NCBI RefSeq assembly: GCF_030056655.1 | Contig: NZ_JASHIE010000001.1 | Span: 372,001-436,000, forward strand | DNA: 64,000 nucleotides | Direction: 5' to 3' | DNA from: Flectobacillus rivi | GTDB taxonomy: Bacteria > Bacteroidota > Bacteroidia > Cytophagales > Spirosomataceae | Shown here: positions 9,990-19,196 of the stretch, one piece after another | Layout of the letters: every line of letters begins with the position of its first letter | How positions within the stretch are numbered: position 1 is the first letter of the stretch | Program-made: the position numbers and the translations under genes | Notes under the pieces: model-generated | Told to the model about the DNA's origin: nothing | The model's database searches: none | Seen by the model: only the letters and a program-made list of their open reading frames with translations

Positions 9990-10652
9990 TCAAAGGTTTT
10001 CCAACCTTGTTATCCAATCGTTAAAATGTGGTGCTTTTGCTCTAATAGCCTCTAATCCGATACTTTCTGCCAATAATATACCATGTACTGTTTTTTGAAA
10101 TGAATAAAAAATTAGTCCATTCAACCTATGAGAAGGAGAGGTATCTCTTCCTTCATTGATTAATTCAGGATTAGGAAATTGTTCGAGAATATTGATTAAT
10201 TCATGGCGATTTTTATACTCAGCTACCTCAAATAATTGATCGAAGTAACTAATCTGGTTAAAAAGTAATCCTTCAAATTCGTGCAGAACAATATTTGGAA
10301 GGAATCTATAAGTAAAATTCTCAGGAATTACCTTAAGCATTCCTTCTTCTAAAATCCGAATCCTCTCATAAGGGTTTGATGCCAAAGCTAAAGACTCACT
10401 CCAATTGGGAAATAAATCAGGTCGATGTAAGCCATATAAGTCTATAAATGTAGTTACATAAGCATTTGTATCATTTTTTAGTGTTGCTAAAATTTGATTA
10501 TAAAGCGTTCCCCAACTGACATATCCTCCACCAGATTTTTTAGTGGTAGGCAGCTCAATATAAATATTAAAATTTAATAGATGTTCTCGCAAGAGTTGAG
10601 CACAGAACTCTTGTTCTGTTTCCCCCTCACAAATAATAATTAGCCGTTTCAT
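9990..10652 (-). CDS. DUF4276 family (TOPRIM-like) protein, partner of the adjacent ATPase
   Basis: A 220-residue protein that begins MKRLIIICEGETEQEF, the acidic first motif of the DUF4276/TOPRIM-like fold. A second acidic site appears in TFIDLYGLHRPDLFP, and NIVLHEFEGLLF is another hallmark of the family. TOPRIM-like proteins are often metal-dependent nucleases, and family members are normally encoded next to a RecF/SMC-like ATPase, as here: the ATPase stop is 5 bp upstream. The two genes probably work as one complex. The nuclease activity and an anti-phage role are inferences from the architecture. Confidence 0.85.
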   Translation of the reverse strand: MKRLIIICEGETEQEFCAQLLREHLLNFNIYIELPTTKKSGGGYVSWGTLYNQILATLKNDTNAYVTTFIDLYGLHRPDLFPNWSESLALASNPYERIRILEEGMLKVIPENFTYRFLPNIVLHEFEGLLFNQISYFDQLFEVAEYKNRHELINILEQFPNPELINEGRDTSPSHRLNGLIFYSFQKTVHGILLAESIGLEAIRAKAPHFNDWITRLENL

Positions 10653-10657
10653 AAACC

Positions 10658-11722
10658 TTATAAATTAGGTTGAGCCTTATTAATGATATTTCTTTTCCAC
10701 AACTCGTCTATGGTATATTCTTCTAGCCAACCCCTATATTTGTCAGGGTCTAACCTAGAAAAAGTCGTTTCACCATTGATATTATCAACTGCTACAATAT
10801 CATCAGGCTCAAAATAGGAAATTAGGTCAGCCGATTGAGTAGCCACGATTACTTTACATTTATTGGAAGCTACTGATTGAATTAAGCCAGCCAATTTTGC
10901 AATAGCAAAAGGATGCAAACCTAATTCGGGTTCATCAATGATAATAGTACTAGGAGGATTAGGTTGCAGAAACAATACCGAAAGCGCGATAAACCTTATC
11001 GAGCCGTCAGAGAAGTCTGTAACATCATAGTTATAGTCTGAATAAATATCTTGCCAATACAAAACAACATTATTTTCAACATCAGGCTGTAAAACAAAAT
11101 CTGAAAAGTGAGGTATGACACTTTTGATTGTTTTGACAATGCGCACATAAACCTTAGGATGTTCTTTTTTTATTCCATAAAGAAATGCGCCTAGGTTTTC
11201 CCCTCTATCATACAAAACGGTACTATCTTTACCTATTTTTGAAGATTGATGAAAAGGAGACCTTTCTCCTGTATCATGGAAATGATACTTTTTATAGGAA
11301 GTAATATGCTCCCTAATAAAGTCGGCTTTATCCCAATCATTATATTTTATACCCGCCTCCTTAGAATATTCTTTATACTCCAAAGTATCATTGTAATAGC
11401 ATAAAGTTTCTTTAGCTATTCTAAATTTATCGGGGGGAGTTTGAACCACTTGAAAGCCATAAGCAGTACTATTACCTTCAAAGATAATCTTTGCAGAAAA
11501 GGAATCAACCGAGGGTATCCCATTATAAATAAACTTCGAAATGCCTCCTTTCAATGCCACATAAGTCTCCAGTTTTTGATTATACAGTTTATCTAATAAT
11601 TCAAAAAACGAAAGAAAATTTGACTTACCAGCACCATTAGCTCCAATAAGGATATTAATTGGGCGTATATCTAATTTGGCATCTTTGATAGATTTATATC
11701 CTTTTATCTCGATTGATTCCAT
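10658..11722 (-). CDS. AAA (RecF/SMC-like, AAA_21) ATPase of a two-gene module
   Basis: A 354-residue ATPase of the ABC/RecF-like type. Walker A is GANGAGKSNFLSFFELL near residue 30. The C-terminal half holds the ABC-like signature region (FSDGSIRFIALSVLFLQ), Walker B IIIDEPELGLHP, and the switch region VIVATQSADLISYF. The length and layout fit the stand-alone ATPases paired with DUF4276 or TOPRIM-nuclease genes, such as the ATPase/nuclease pairs of PARIS or Septu-type defence. It is co-directional with the DUF4276 gene and separated by 5 bp. Whether this pair defends against phage has to be tested; the ATPase call itself is secure. Confidence 0.9.
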   Translation of the reverse strand: MESIEIKGYKSIKDAKLDIRPINILIGANGAGKSNFLSFFELLDKLYNQKLETYVALKGGISKFIYNGIPSVDSFSAKIIFEGNSTAYGFQVVQTPPDKFRIAKETLCYYNDTLEYKEYSKEAGIKYNDWDKADFIREHITSYKKYHFHDTGERSPFHQSSKIGKDSTVLYDRGENLGAFLYGIKKEHPKVYVRIVKTIKSVIPHFSDFVLQPDVENNVVLYWQDIYSDYNYDVTDFSDGSIRFIALSVLFLQPNPPSTIIIDEPELGLHPFAIAKLAGLIQSVASNKCKVIVATQSADLISYFEPDDIVAVDNINGETTFSRLDPDKYRGWLEEYTIDELWKRNIINKAQPNL

Positions 11723-11963
11723 ATTTTCAAAACATTAACACATAAGATGTTAGTCTTTACTGGATTGAAAGGAGTGCTATATTTTAATAGCGCTAATTGT
11801 TTTCTTACTTTCAAGCTACTCGATGTTTTCAAATATTAACGGACAATGGGGGAAAAAGCATTTAGCAACCAAGGTACAAATAAGGTACAACTTTATATAC
11901 AAAATCGTATTTAACCACTTATTTCACATCTTCATTATCCCCAAAATACTGAATTAAAGACAT

Positions 11964-13322
11964 TTACTTTCCAATACAAAACTTAGAAAATATATTAGCT
12001 AACAAATCATCCGTAGTAATCTGCCCTGTAATTTCACCTAAGTGATGGAGCGCAAAACGAATATCTTGAGCGAGAAAATCGCCTGTAATACTGTTTGACA
12101 AACCTTCTAACACATGATTCAAAGATTCGCTGGTTTGTAATAAATGTTGATAATGACGGAGGTTAGTCACAACGGTATCTCCTGCTTTAATTTCCTTGGT
12201 TTTGACTTTTTGAACCAATGTTTTCTGTAAGCTTTCGATATTCTGGTTCTCAGAGGCAGAAATCCAAATAATGGCTGGATAGGCTTTTTCAAATTCCTGC
12301 TTTTGGTGTACACTGAGCTTATCTTGTTTGTTTCCAACTAATACGTAAGGAGCATTAAATGATTGTATTTGCTCTTCGATTTCAGCTAGACTAATTTCTG
12401 AGGCATCAAACAAATAAATAATCATACTAGCTTTTTCCATCTGTTGCAGTGTACGCTCCACTCCGATTGCCTCAATGGTATCATTGGTTTTGCGCAAACC
12501 CGCTGTATCTATCAGTCGGAAACGAATACCTTCGATAAATAGCTCATCTTCAATAACATCACGGGTAGTTCCTGCAATATCCGAAACGATGGCTTTTTCT
12601 TCATTTAATAGTCGGTTGAGCAAGGTTGATTTACCAGCATTTGGCTTGCCCACAATTACAGTTGGCACACCATTTTTGATCACATTTCCCATCTCAAAAC
12701 TATCAATCAAAGGCACTAATACACTCTGAATTCGATGAATCAATTGACGTAAATCGTCACGGTCAGCAAATTCTACGTCTTCTTCGCCAAAGTCTAATTC
12801 AAGCTCAATTAGCGAAGCAAAATGAATCAAAGATTCTCGTAGTTGCGCGATTTGCTTTGAAAATCCTCCTCTAATTTGATTAATGGCCGTTTGGTGCGAC
12901 GCCTCCGAATCTGACGCAATCAAATCTGCTACGGCTTCGGCCTGTGCCAAATCGAGTTGTCCATTCAAAAATGCACGTTGTGTAAACTCTCCCGGATTAG
13001 CCAAGCGAGCACCATTTTTCAATAAAAGCTTAAGAATTTTCTGAATGATATAATCAGACCCATGACACGAAATTTCGATGGTGTCTTCCTTAGTGTACGA
13101 AGTGGGTGCTTTAAAAAGCGATATGAGGACTTCATCTACAATCAAATTTTGGTCGTCACGAATGGTACCAAAATGAATGGTATGCGAAGGTTGCTGATGA
13201 AGATTTTTACCTTTAAATATTTTTTGAACTATGTCGATGGTCTGAGGACCCGATACCCGAATCACTCCGATGGCTCCTACTCCTTGCGCTGTGGCTAATG
13301 CACAAATGGTATCTTGATTCAT
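11964..13322 (-). CDS. mnmE: tRNA modification GTPase MnmE
   Basis: A 452-residue MnmE (TrmE), which with MnmG installs the 5-carboxymethylaminomethyl or related group on wobble uridine 34 of certain tRNAs. The N-terminal tetrahydrofolate-binding domain begins DTICALATAQGVGAIGVIRVSG. The inserted G domain has G1 GKPNAGKSTLLN (near residue 227), G3 DTAGLRKT and G4 VGNKQDK. The C-terminus ends in the conserved FCIGK motif with the essential cysteine. Length and motif set are normal. A promoter-like element with flanking inverted repeats is upstream. Confidence 0.98.
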   Translation of the reverse strand: MNQDTICALATAQGVGAIGVIRVSGPQTIDIVQKIFKGKNLHQQPSHTIHFGTIRDDQNLIVDEVLISLFKAPTSYTKEDTIEISCHGSDYIIQKILKLLLKNGARLANPGEFTQRAFLNGQLDLAQAEAVADLIASDSEASHQTAINQIRGGFSKQIAQLRESLIHFASLIELELDFGEEDVEFADRDDLRQLIHRIQSVLVPLIDSFEMGNVIKNGVPTVIVGKPNAGKSTLLNRLLNEEKAIVSDIAGTTRDVIEDELFIEGIRFRLIDTAGLRKTNDTIEAIGVERTLQQMEKASMIIYLFDASEISLAEIEEQIQSFNAPYVLVGNKQDKLSVHQKQEFEKAYPAIIWISASENQNIESLQKTLVQKVKTKEIKAGDTVVTNLRHYQHLLQTSESLNHVLEGLSNSITGDFLAQDIRFALHHLGEITGQITTDDLLANIFSKFCIGK

Positions 13323-13334
13323 GAATGCGTTTTT

Positions 13335-13411
13335 AATCGTTTGGTATGATTGCTTTTGCTAACCATAACGCAAAGTTAAGCATAAAGGGTTTCTTATCAT
13401 ACCAAACGATT
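13335..13411 (-). promoter_or_regulatory. 16-bp inverted repeat around a possible mnmE promoter
   Basis: AATCGTTTGGTATGAT (13335-13350) is repeated in inverse orientation at 13396-13411. On the minus strand the interval contains TAACTTTG (13378-13371), a match to the Bacteroidota -7 motif TAnnTTTG, and the distal arm carries TTTG 24 nt upstream, slightly longer than the usual spacing. It may be a terminator for the SCP2 gene, an operator, or both. Confidence 0.4.
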
Positions 13412-13422
13412 CCGCCAAAATC

Positions 13423-13707
13423 TTAGAACAAAGATTGTAGCTTCATAGCAATAGACATATCTCCTGCAATTTTGATTTTACCAAACATTACAGCCGTCAT
13501 TGGATTGAGTTTACCTGTCATTAATTCTGCCAAATCACTTGCTTTTACAGAAATGGTACAATCAGCAGGTGAATCTGTATTAGTCACAACGCCATCAGCT
13601 GAAATATGGATGTTTCCTTGGTCCGTAGCAAATTTGATAGAGTTTCCTAAACCACCTTTTCGAGATGCTAGGCTAGAGATTTTGTCAAAAATTTCAGAAA
13701 AGTTCAT
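13423..13707 (-). CDS. SCP2 sterol-binding domain protein
   Basis: A 94-residue single-domain protein of the SCP2 (sterol carrier protein 2-like) family: KFATDQGNIHISADGVVT, DCTISVKASDLAELMTGKLNPMTAVMFGKIKIAGDMSIAMKL. The phrase GKLNPMTAVMFGKIKI is the most typical element. The family binds hydrophobic ligands such as acyl chains or sterols; the ligand here is unknown. There is no signal peptide, so it is cytoplasmic. It precedes mnmE on the same strand but is separated by 100 bp containing a long inverted repeat, so co-transcription is uncertain. Confidence 0.9.
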   Translation of the reverse strand: MNFSEIFDKISSLASRKGGLGNSIKFATDQGNIHISADGVVTNTDSPADCTISVKASDLAELMTGKLNPMTAVMFGKIKIAGDMSIAMKLQSLF

Positions 13708-13814
13708 TTGTATATATGATAAAAGGTATTGATTGCTTTGAAAATAAAATTATTATGCAAGCATACGAATTTTAATTGTAAAATCAAAATGGAGGGAGGC
13801 AGAAAGAAGGCACA

Positions 13815-14060
13815 AGTGGCAGAGGCGCAAAGGCACAAAGGGATTTTCGGTAGAGACGCAATGCTTGCGTCTGGTGGTAGAGCGAACAGGCACAGCGTGA
13901 ATTATGAATATTAGGTAAAAATAGCAAGGGCAAAAAGGATTTGGATTTGATATAGTTTAAACTTCAATAAAAAACCTCTTTGCCTCTGCCACTCAAAAAA
14001 CCATTACCCCTCAGCCACTAAAAACCCTTTGTCCCTTTGTGCCTCTGTGCCTTTGCCACT
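13815..14060. repeat. Intergenic inverted repeats (low-complexity) and hairpin
   Basis: The 381-bp gap 13708-14089 has no credible gene. It holds a near-palindromic pair of 29-bp arms (13815-13843 and about 14031-14060) built from CTTTGTGCCTCTG-like words, a further copy near 13980, and a perfect hairpin AGACGCAA-TGC-TTGCGTCT at 13854-13872. Such words recur between genes in many Bacteroidota genomes. I see no sign of coding. Confidence 0.6.
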
Positions 14061-14089
14061 TCGCACTCCGCAGCCTTTGCCACTCCCTT

Positions 14090-15094
14090 TCAAAACCCAA
14101 ACACCGCCTTAACAGGAATAAAAGGCACTAATCTTTCTTCCAAAGGATTATTAGGAATTTGGAGTAAATCTGCCACTTCTTTTCCTAACAAATGACGCAT
14201 AAAAGCACTTGGAATGGTTTTCAATAATGGATTCTCAATAAACTCTTCCAAAGCTTTCAGAAGCGATTTTGTTAGACCAACTCCTTCTTCTGAAGTTCGA
14301 AATTGTCGTTTGGCTATAGCTTTGGCTAAAACAAAAGCCTCACGAAGATTTTGTGGCAACAAACCTATATCCACACCCATCATGACATTAATAACATTCC
14401 AAGTATGTAGGTATGCCTCTGCTTCTTGCTCTGTAAATGAAAGGTTATTTTTGCGCATTCCCACAATCACAATATAGCTAAAAGCAAGATTGGTTCCTGC
14501 CATATCCTCTTGGTTTACAGGCAATCCCCAATCCTTGGTATTCCAAGTTTGATGATGTAAAGTAAAAAAACGAATAGATGCGTGCATCAATCTAACTTTC
14601 AAAATACGCAACATTGCGATTGGAATACCAGCTTCTGAGATTTTCCACTGTTTGGGGTTTAATACACCAAAAACAAAACTTCCTGTTTCCTCTAAGCGTT
14701 TTCTGGTGTCTTTTCCAATCCGCTCTGACATCCATAAAACTTTCGCCCCATCTGCACCTGCGTAACAGTACGGCAATGACAAACAACCCAACATTAAGGC
14801 AATATCAGCTTGGTGTTTTTGGGCAAAATCTAAACCTCTTTGGAATTCTCTTTCTTGGTAAAAAGAAGGAAAAACAGCATTTTCTTGAAAATACTTTTGC
14901 ACAAAATCTAACTGATTTTTCCAATCAAAATCTTCTTTGACTAGCCATTGAAAAAAAGTTCTCAAGCCAGTCATCCCAACTTGTTCAAATACCAGTTGAA
15001 TACAATTGTCTGCTAGCTGGTCACCTTGCTGACGAGAGTCTTCTAGCATTTGATTAGAAAAATATCTGGTAGACTTTATAGCTTGTTTTTTCAT
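14090..15094 (-). CDS. DUF2236 / MpaB-type oxygenase-like protein
   Basis: A 334-residue protein of the DUF2236 family, which includes the fungal mycophenolate protein MpaB and latex-clearing rubber oxygenases; some members bind haem. Characteristic segments are LPYCYAGADGAKVLW, KVRLMHASIRFFTL (basic arginine-histidine helix), GLPVNQEDMAGTNLAFSY and a C-terminal helix set. No signal peptide is present. The substrate is not known. The intergenic repeats beyond its 3' end suggest a monocistronic unit. The family call is confident, any reaction is not. Confidence 0.82.
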   Translation of the reverse strand: MKKQAIKSTRYFSNQMLEDSRQQGDQLADNCIQLVFEQVGMTGLRTFFQWLVKEDFDWKNQLDFVQKYFQENAVFPSFYQEREFQRGLDFAQKHQADIALMLGCLSLPYCYAGADGAKVLWMSERIGKDTRKRLEETGSFVFGVLNPKQWKISEAGIPIAMLRILKVRLMHASIRFFTLHHQTWNTKDWGLPVNQEDMAGTNLAFSYIVIVGMRKNNLSFTEQEAEAYLHTWNVINVMMGVDIGLLPQNLREAFVLAKAIAKRQFRTSEEGVGLTKSLLKALEEFIENPLLKTIPSAFMRHLLGKEVADLLQIPNNPLEERLVPFIPVKAVFGF

Positions 15095-15208
15095 AAAATT
15101 GAATCTATGTGTCTTATTTGAACCAAGAAAACGCGACTTTGGTTATTTCAATAATCTAACGGACTATAACCTTTTTTTGTTTAAAGGTATTCATAAAAGG
15201 AAAGTTTG

Positions 15209-15216
15209 TAATTTTG
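15209..15216 (+). promoter_or_regulatory. -7 element TAATTTTG ahead of FKBP gene
   Basis: TAATTTTG matches the Bacteroidota sigma-A -7 consensus and lies 57 bp upstream of the FKBP start codon. No well-spaced TTTG -33 box is visible, so the call is tentative. Confidence 0.35.
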
Positions 15217-15272
15217 TATCGCCTTCGGGCAATTGATTCTGAAGCATTTTTCATTTAATAAATTTTTATCAC

Positions 15273-15710
15273 ATGAACATTTTTGAGCGTCAGCGTGCAC
15301 AGCTTCGTGAAGTTTTAGAAAACGAAATCGCTAGAGGTAAAGCATTTTTGGAAGAAAACAAGAAAAGACCAGAGGTTATCGAAACCGCTAGTGGCTTACA
15401 ATATGAAGTATTGGTAGAAGGTACTGGACCAAAACCTTCAGGACCAACTGCAAAAGTTTTGACACATTACCACGGTACAACTATCGACGGTGTTGTTTTC
15501 GATAGTAGCGTGTTGCGCAACGACCCTATTTCTTTTGGTTTGCACCAAGTAATTTCTGGTTGGACAGAAGGTTTGCAATTGATGCCTACAGGAAGTAAAT
15601 ACAAATTCTATTTGCCACATAACTTAGCTTATGGCGAACGTGGTGCAGGTCCAGACATCCCTGGGGGCGCTGTGTTGATTTTTGAAGTTGAGTTGTTGAA
15701 AACCAACTAG
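15273..15710 (+). CDS. FKBP-type peptidyl-prolyl cis-trans isomerase
   Basis: A 145-residue FKBP isomerase that speeds proline isomerisation during protein folding. After a charged N-terminal helix (FERQRAQLREVLENEIARGK) comes a complete FKBP domain: VLTHYHGTTIDGVVFDSS, PISFGLHQVISGWTEGLQLM and YKFYLPHNLAYGERGAGP, ending in PGGAVLIFEVELL. No signal peptide is visible, so it is probably cytoplasmic, unlike many Bacteroidota homologues with lipoprotein leaders. The N-terminal helix resembles the dimerisation region of FkpA/FKBP22-type enzymes. Confidence 0.95.
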   Translation: MNIFERQRAQLREVLENEIARGKAFLEENKKRPEVIETASGLQYEVLVEGTGPKPSGPTAKVLTHYHGTTIDGVVFDSSVLRNDPISFGLHQVISGWTEGLQLMPTGSKYKFYLPHNLAYGERGAGPDIPGGAVLIFEVELLKTN

Positions 15711-15729
15711 AACTTTTAGAGTTGTAATT

Positions 15730-15799
15730 GAGTGAGTTAGTGAATGAGCGAATGAGTGATTATTTTTAATTTATTTTTCACCATTCACTCACTCACCAT
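15730..15799. repeat. imperfect inverted repeat of GAGTGAGT/ACTCACTC words
   Basis: Left arm at 15730-15746 and right arm near 15782-15796 pair over 8 plus 6 bp with one mismatch, beginning 20 bp after the FKBP stop. It probably works as a terminator or mRNA end for the FKBP gene. The rest of 15711-15927 has no gene. Confidence 0.4.
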
Positions 15800-15927
15800 T
15801 CTAAATTCCTCTAAGTAGCAGGGAAAGTTAAATCATTAGTATATCTGAGGTGTAATTAGACGATAATATTTTGATTATGAGTGCATTCTAATAACTGATA
15901 TACTATTAACGAATAATTTCTTCTTAT

Positions 15928-18900
15928 CTATCTTCCACAAATGCGTTTGAAATCGCAATAAGTACATATATCTCTATCTTCGGTACGAGAAAATGGGATC
16001 TCAGGATTAAGCAGTTTTTCTAAAAATTTAGCCAAATATTTTTCTGACGAAATCATAAATTCTTCAATAGTTTCATCATCTGAAAACTTAAAATCTTGCT
16101 CTAACAAACCTGCCTCTATATTTCGGAAAGAGTAAATTCCTGACACTACCTTATTTTCATCTGCCTTCAGCCTTGTTCCTCTAATGCTCAGCCCATATTG
16201 TGTCATCATCCTTTTCAGAATCATATACTTATACAACCATAGCTGACGAAGTTTACCTTTATCTGATTCTTCTAACAAAACTTCATCAATTAAGTCTGTT
16301 TTCACCTTCAAATCTTCGGGTTTTACCAAGCCTGTCTTATAGTCGATTACTCGCACCGTCCGACCATGGGTACGATCGATGCGGTCGATGCGACCTGCCA
16401 ATTTAAAAGGGATTGTTCTGCCATTTATTTCTACTTCTAATCCTACCTTGAGTGTTTTCTCAGCATCTAGTAGTTCAATCGGAAAGGCTTCATTGGCTAT
16501 TTGAAATTTCAAAAACTTCTTAACTAACGTCTCGCCAACTTGATACAAAATATAGTTTTCGCCTTCAGTCATTCGAAGTCCCGGATTGGTTTGTTCAAAG
16601 GCTTTTTTGAGATAGGAATCTATATTTTTCAATACAAACTCTAAATCTGATTGCTGAATAATACCATCTGTTTTTTCGATTAAATCATCCCCTTTTAAAA
16701 AAGCTGTGTCTATATTTTCAAAAGTTTTGTGAATCCAGTTACCAAATGAATCGGAAGCCAGCTTTTCGGCTACCTCCTCCTCTGGCGCGATACCTGCTAC
16801 TTTGTTGAAATAATACTGCATCGAACAATCTACAAACTGATTGATATGCGAAGGATATATTCCTCGTTCGTTGATTTCCTGTTCAATCATCGCGAGCATA
16901 TCGGGCGTTTTCTCAATTTTCAGACCGCTTTCCTCCTCATCTGCCGTAATTTCAGTCTCGAAATTAACTTGATTTTGAGTAATATTCAAGTTCGGATTGA
17001 GATGACGAAGCTCATGTTCGATTTGCAAAATAAAGCGACTTTTTTCGGCTGCTCCATACGTATCCGAAGGCAACACATGTACCAATACCACTTCCTTAGC
17101 TCTTTGTAAAAGTCTAAAAAAGTGATACGCCATAACGGCATCAGCGTGATTATGGGTTGGTAAATTAAACTGTGGATCAGACAAAGCCTCATAAGGAATG
17201 AGTGTATTTTGTCGCTTGCCTTGTGGTAAAACGCCTTCGTTGACCGATAATATAATCAATCTTTCAAAATCCAACGTTCGGGTTTCGAGCATACCCATAA
17301 TTTGTAAACGCTGATCAGTTTCGGACTCGAAAGGTATTTTGGTTTGTTTGATTAATTCATACAAAAAGGTCTTGAAACTTTTAATAGAAACAGATTCGCC
17401 TCTTTCTGCCAAAATCATTTCCATACGTTGTAACAGCAAATAAAACTGATACAAGTATTCATTCTCGACCGCATCTTGGCGCTCACGATACACTTCTCGC
17501 AATAAATCAATTAGGGCATAAAACTGCTCGACCGCCTTTTTAGGTTTTTGCTCCCAGTGATTAAAAACAATGTTAAAAAGTCGGTCATCTTGCCCCATTT
17601 CCTTCAATTCTTTCGAGCTTAGGAAAACTTTATTATGAACAGTAATATCGCGTAAAGTCTGACGAATTGGATTTTGTAATGATTCATTTTCGACAAGTTC
17701 CTCAACCAAAGGATAATGCATTGCCTCATATCTTCGCACAAATGGGTGATTGAGAATACGTACCACTTGTCGATACGAAAATTTAGGAATACGCTTTGTT
17801 TCTCCTTCTGCATTTTTGAACTCCACCAAATTACGTTGCATTTCAAACATCGCATCGATGAGGGTAAAAAGCATCGAGTTTTTGAGTGAAAGCCCCATCG
17901 TAATATTCAGATTGGCAACATCCTTTCCCAGTGAGTTCATCACAGGTACCAGTAAGTTCTCGTCACCCAACACGATGGCCGTTTGCGTTTGTCCTTCTAT
18001 TTGTTGGTTCCAATCTGCGTAGATTTTCCCAGCAACCTTGGCTTGCATTGAAGCATTGGCAACGCCTATAATTTGTACGTTTTTTCGACCTTTGACCAAC
18101 TCATCTGATACCCAATTCCACTCATTATTGAACAAAGGCAATTGGTCTGGCATATTGTTGCCTGTACGATAGTCTCTCAACCAGTTTCCTGCTTTTTGAT
18201 CTTTATTTGAAAGGTAATAGGCGTCAGAGTCCCAAAGGGTTTCTGCAAAAAAATCATTCCCTTCTTTTCTTTTCAATAAAGAACGAATGATTTTTTCTTC
18301 AGCATTCGAGAGGGCATTAAAGCCTACAAAATAGTATTTTTTATGTTGTGGACTATCTAATAAATAAGTACCTACGTGCTCAGCCAGTTCTCGATACGCC
18401 ATGCCACGATACACGAGTCCTTTTTCGCGCAAACGAGCTTGTAGAAGGTTATATACTTCATGAATATTTTCAAAAAGCTTGAAATAACGATCGGTACGTT
18501 CGGTACTTTTGAGGCGGTCACGTTTAGATTCGCCCAATTGCATTTGCCAGCGTTCCAAGGCTTTTGCCTCAGACATAAAGCTAAAAAGCTTTTTGGGTTC
18601 GACGAGATATTGATCTATTTTATCAAAGTCATTTAATAAAGTTGGAGCCCAAGTCATAAAGCGCTCAAAAACAACCAAAGGATCAATTGTTTTGAAAACA
18701 TCATACAATTCGAACAATAAAGCCACTGGATCTATTTGTTTTAGACCCGTCACATTCATCACAAAATCGTCAATCGCCATCACATCAGGCGCCAAAAATG
18801 GAGCTTCGGCCTGATTAGCGAGGGCTTGTTTGAAATACAAAACCCCACGTCGAGATGGAATAACGATACAAATATTACTTAGTTGATGAATACTGTGTTT

Positions 18901-18942
18901 TTGAAAAATATGAGCAGCCGCTTTTTCGAGAAAGGTTTCCAT
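15928..18942 (-). CDS. AddB-like PD-(D/E)XK nuclease/helicase-like repair protein
   Basis: A 1004-residue protein with the layout of AddB, the nuclease partner in AddAB double-strand-break repair. The N-terminal half is helicase-like but its first motif (IVIPSRRGVLYF) lacks a Walker A lysine loop, as in non-ATPase AddB subunits. The C-terminus is a RecB-type nuclease with GRIDRID (near residue 849) and VIDYKTG (near 866). Four cysteines placed for a 4Fe-4S clamp are visible: one in VDCSMQYYF (near 707) and three in the terminal CTYCDFKRIC. No AddA helicase gene is in the window. Length is typical for Bacteroidota homologues. Confidence 0.88.
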   Translation of the reverse strand: METFLEKAAAHIFQKHSIHQLSNICIVIPSRRGVLYFKQALANQAEAPFLAPDVMAIDDFVMNVTGLKQIDPVALLFELYDVFKTIDPLVVFERFMTWAPTLLNDFDKIDQYLVEPKKLFSFMSEAKALERWQMQLGESKRDRLKSTERTDRYFKLFENIHEVYNLLQARLREKGLVYRGMAYRELAEHVGTYLLDSPQHKKYYFVGFNALSNAEEKIIRSLLKRKEGNDFFAETLWDSDAYYLSNKDQKAGNWLRDYRTGNNMPDQLPLFNNEWNWVSDELVKGRKNVQIIGVANASMQAKVAGKIYADWNQQIEGQTQTAIVLGDENLLVPVMNSLGKDVANLNITMGLSLKNSMLFTLIDAMFEMQRNLVEFKNAEGETKRIPKFSYRQVVRILNHPFVRRYEAMHYPLVEELVENESLQNPIRQTLRDITVHNKVFLSSKELKEMGQDDRLFNIVFNHWEQKPKKAVEQFYALIDLLREVYRERQDAVENEYLYQFYLLLQRMEMILAERGESVSIKSFKTFLYELIKQTKIPFESETDQRLQIMGMLETRTLDFERLIILSVNEGVLPQGKRQNTLIPYEALSDPQFNLPTHNHADAVMAYHFFRLLQRAKEVVLVHVLPSDTYGAAEKSRFILQIEHELRHLNPNLNITQNQVNFETEITADEEESGLKIEKTPDMLAMIEQEINERGIYPSHINQFVDCSMQYYFNKVAGIAPEEEVAEKLASDSFGNWIHKTFENIDTAFLKGDDLIEKTDGIIQQSDLEFVLKNIDSYLKKAFEQTNPGLRMTEGENYILYQVGETLVKKFLKFQIANEAFPIELLDAEKTLKVGLEVEINGRTIPFKLAGRIDRIDRTHGRTVRVIDYKTGLVKPEDLKVKTDLIDEVLLEESDKGKLRQLWLYKYMILKRMMTQYGLSIRGTRLKADENKVVSGIYSFRNIEAGLLEQDFKFSDDETIEEFMISSEKYLAKFLEKLLNPEIPFSRTEDRDICTYCDFKRICGR

Positions 18943-19026
18943 GTAATAGTCTTTAAGGTTTTTTAGGTGAAAGCGGAGAGTTGTGAATGTTGAGTGAGTC
19001 GTGTATGAAGGAGTCTAAAAATGTCT

Positions 19027-19125
19027 ATTTCGGATATCGGATTTGGGATTTCGGAAGTGTAAGCTTCTATATTTTGTAAAAAAAGGTATTTCATTTTATT
19101 TCCGAAATCAGAAATCTCAAATCCG
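19027..19125. repeat. imperfect inverted repeat (TTCGGATTTGGGATTTCGG type)
   Basis: The 254-bp gap 18943-19196 has no gene. It contains a left arm (19027-19055) and an inverse partner (19101-19125, starting TCCGAAATCAGAAATC), plus short ATTCACAATTC direct repeats near 19155-19190. These look like dispersed intergenic repeats. Confidence 0.45.
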
Positions 19126-19196
19126 CAATTGTTGGAAATCCTCCGTACAGTTCTAAATTACAATTCACAATTCGTCATTCACAATTCATCACTCCA

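Noticed and set aside
13729..13914. 61-codon open frame in the mnmE-DUF2236 interval
   Set aside because: Made almost entirely of the intergenic repeat words and a hairpin, with no protein-like features.
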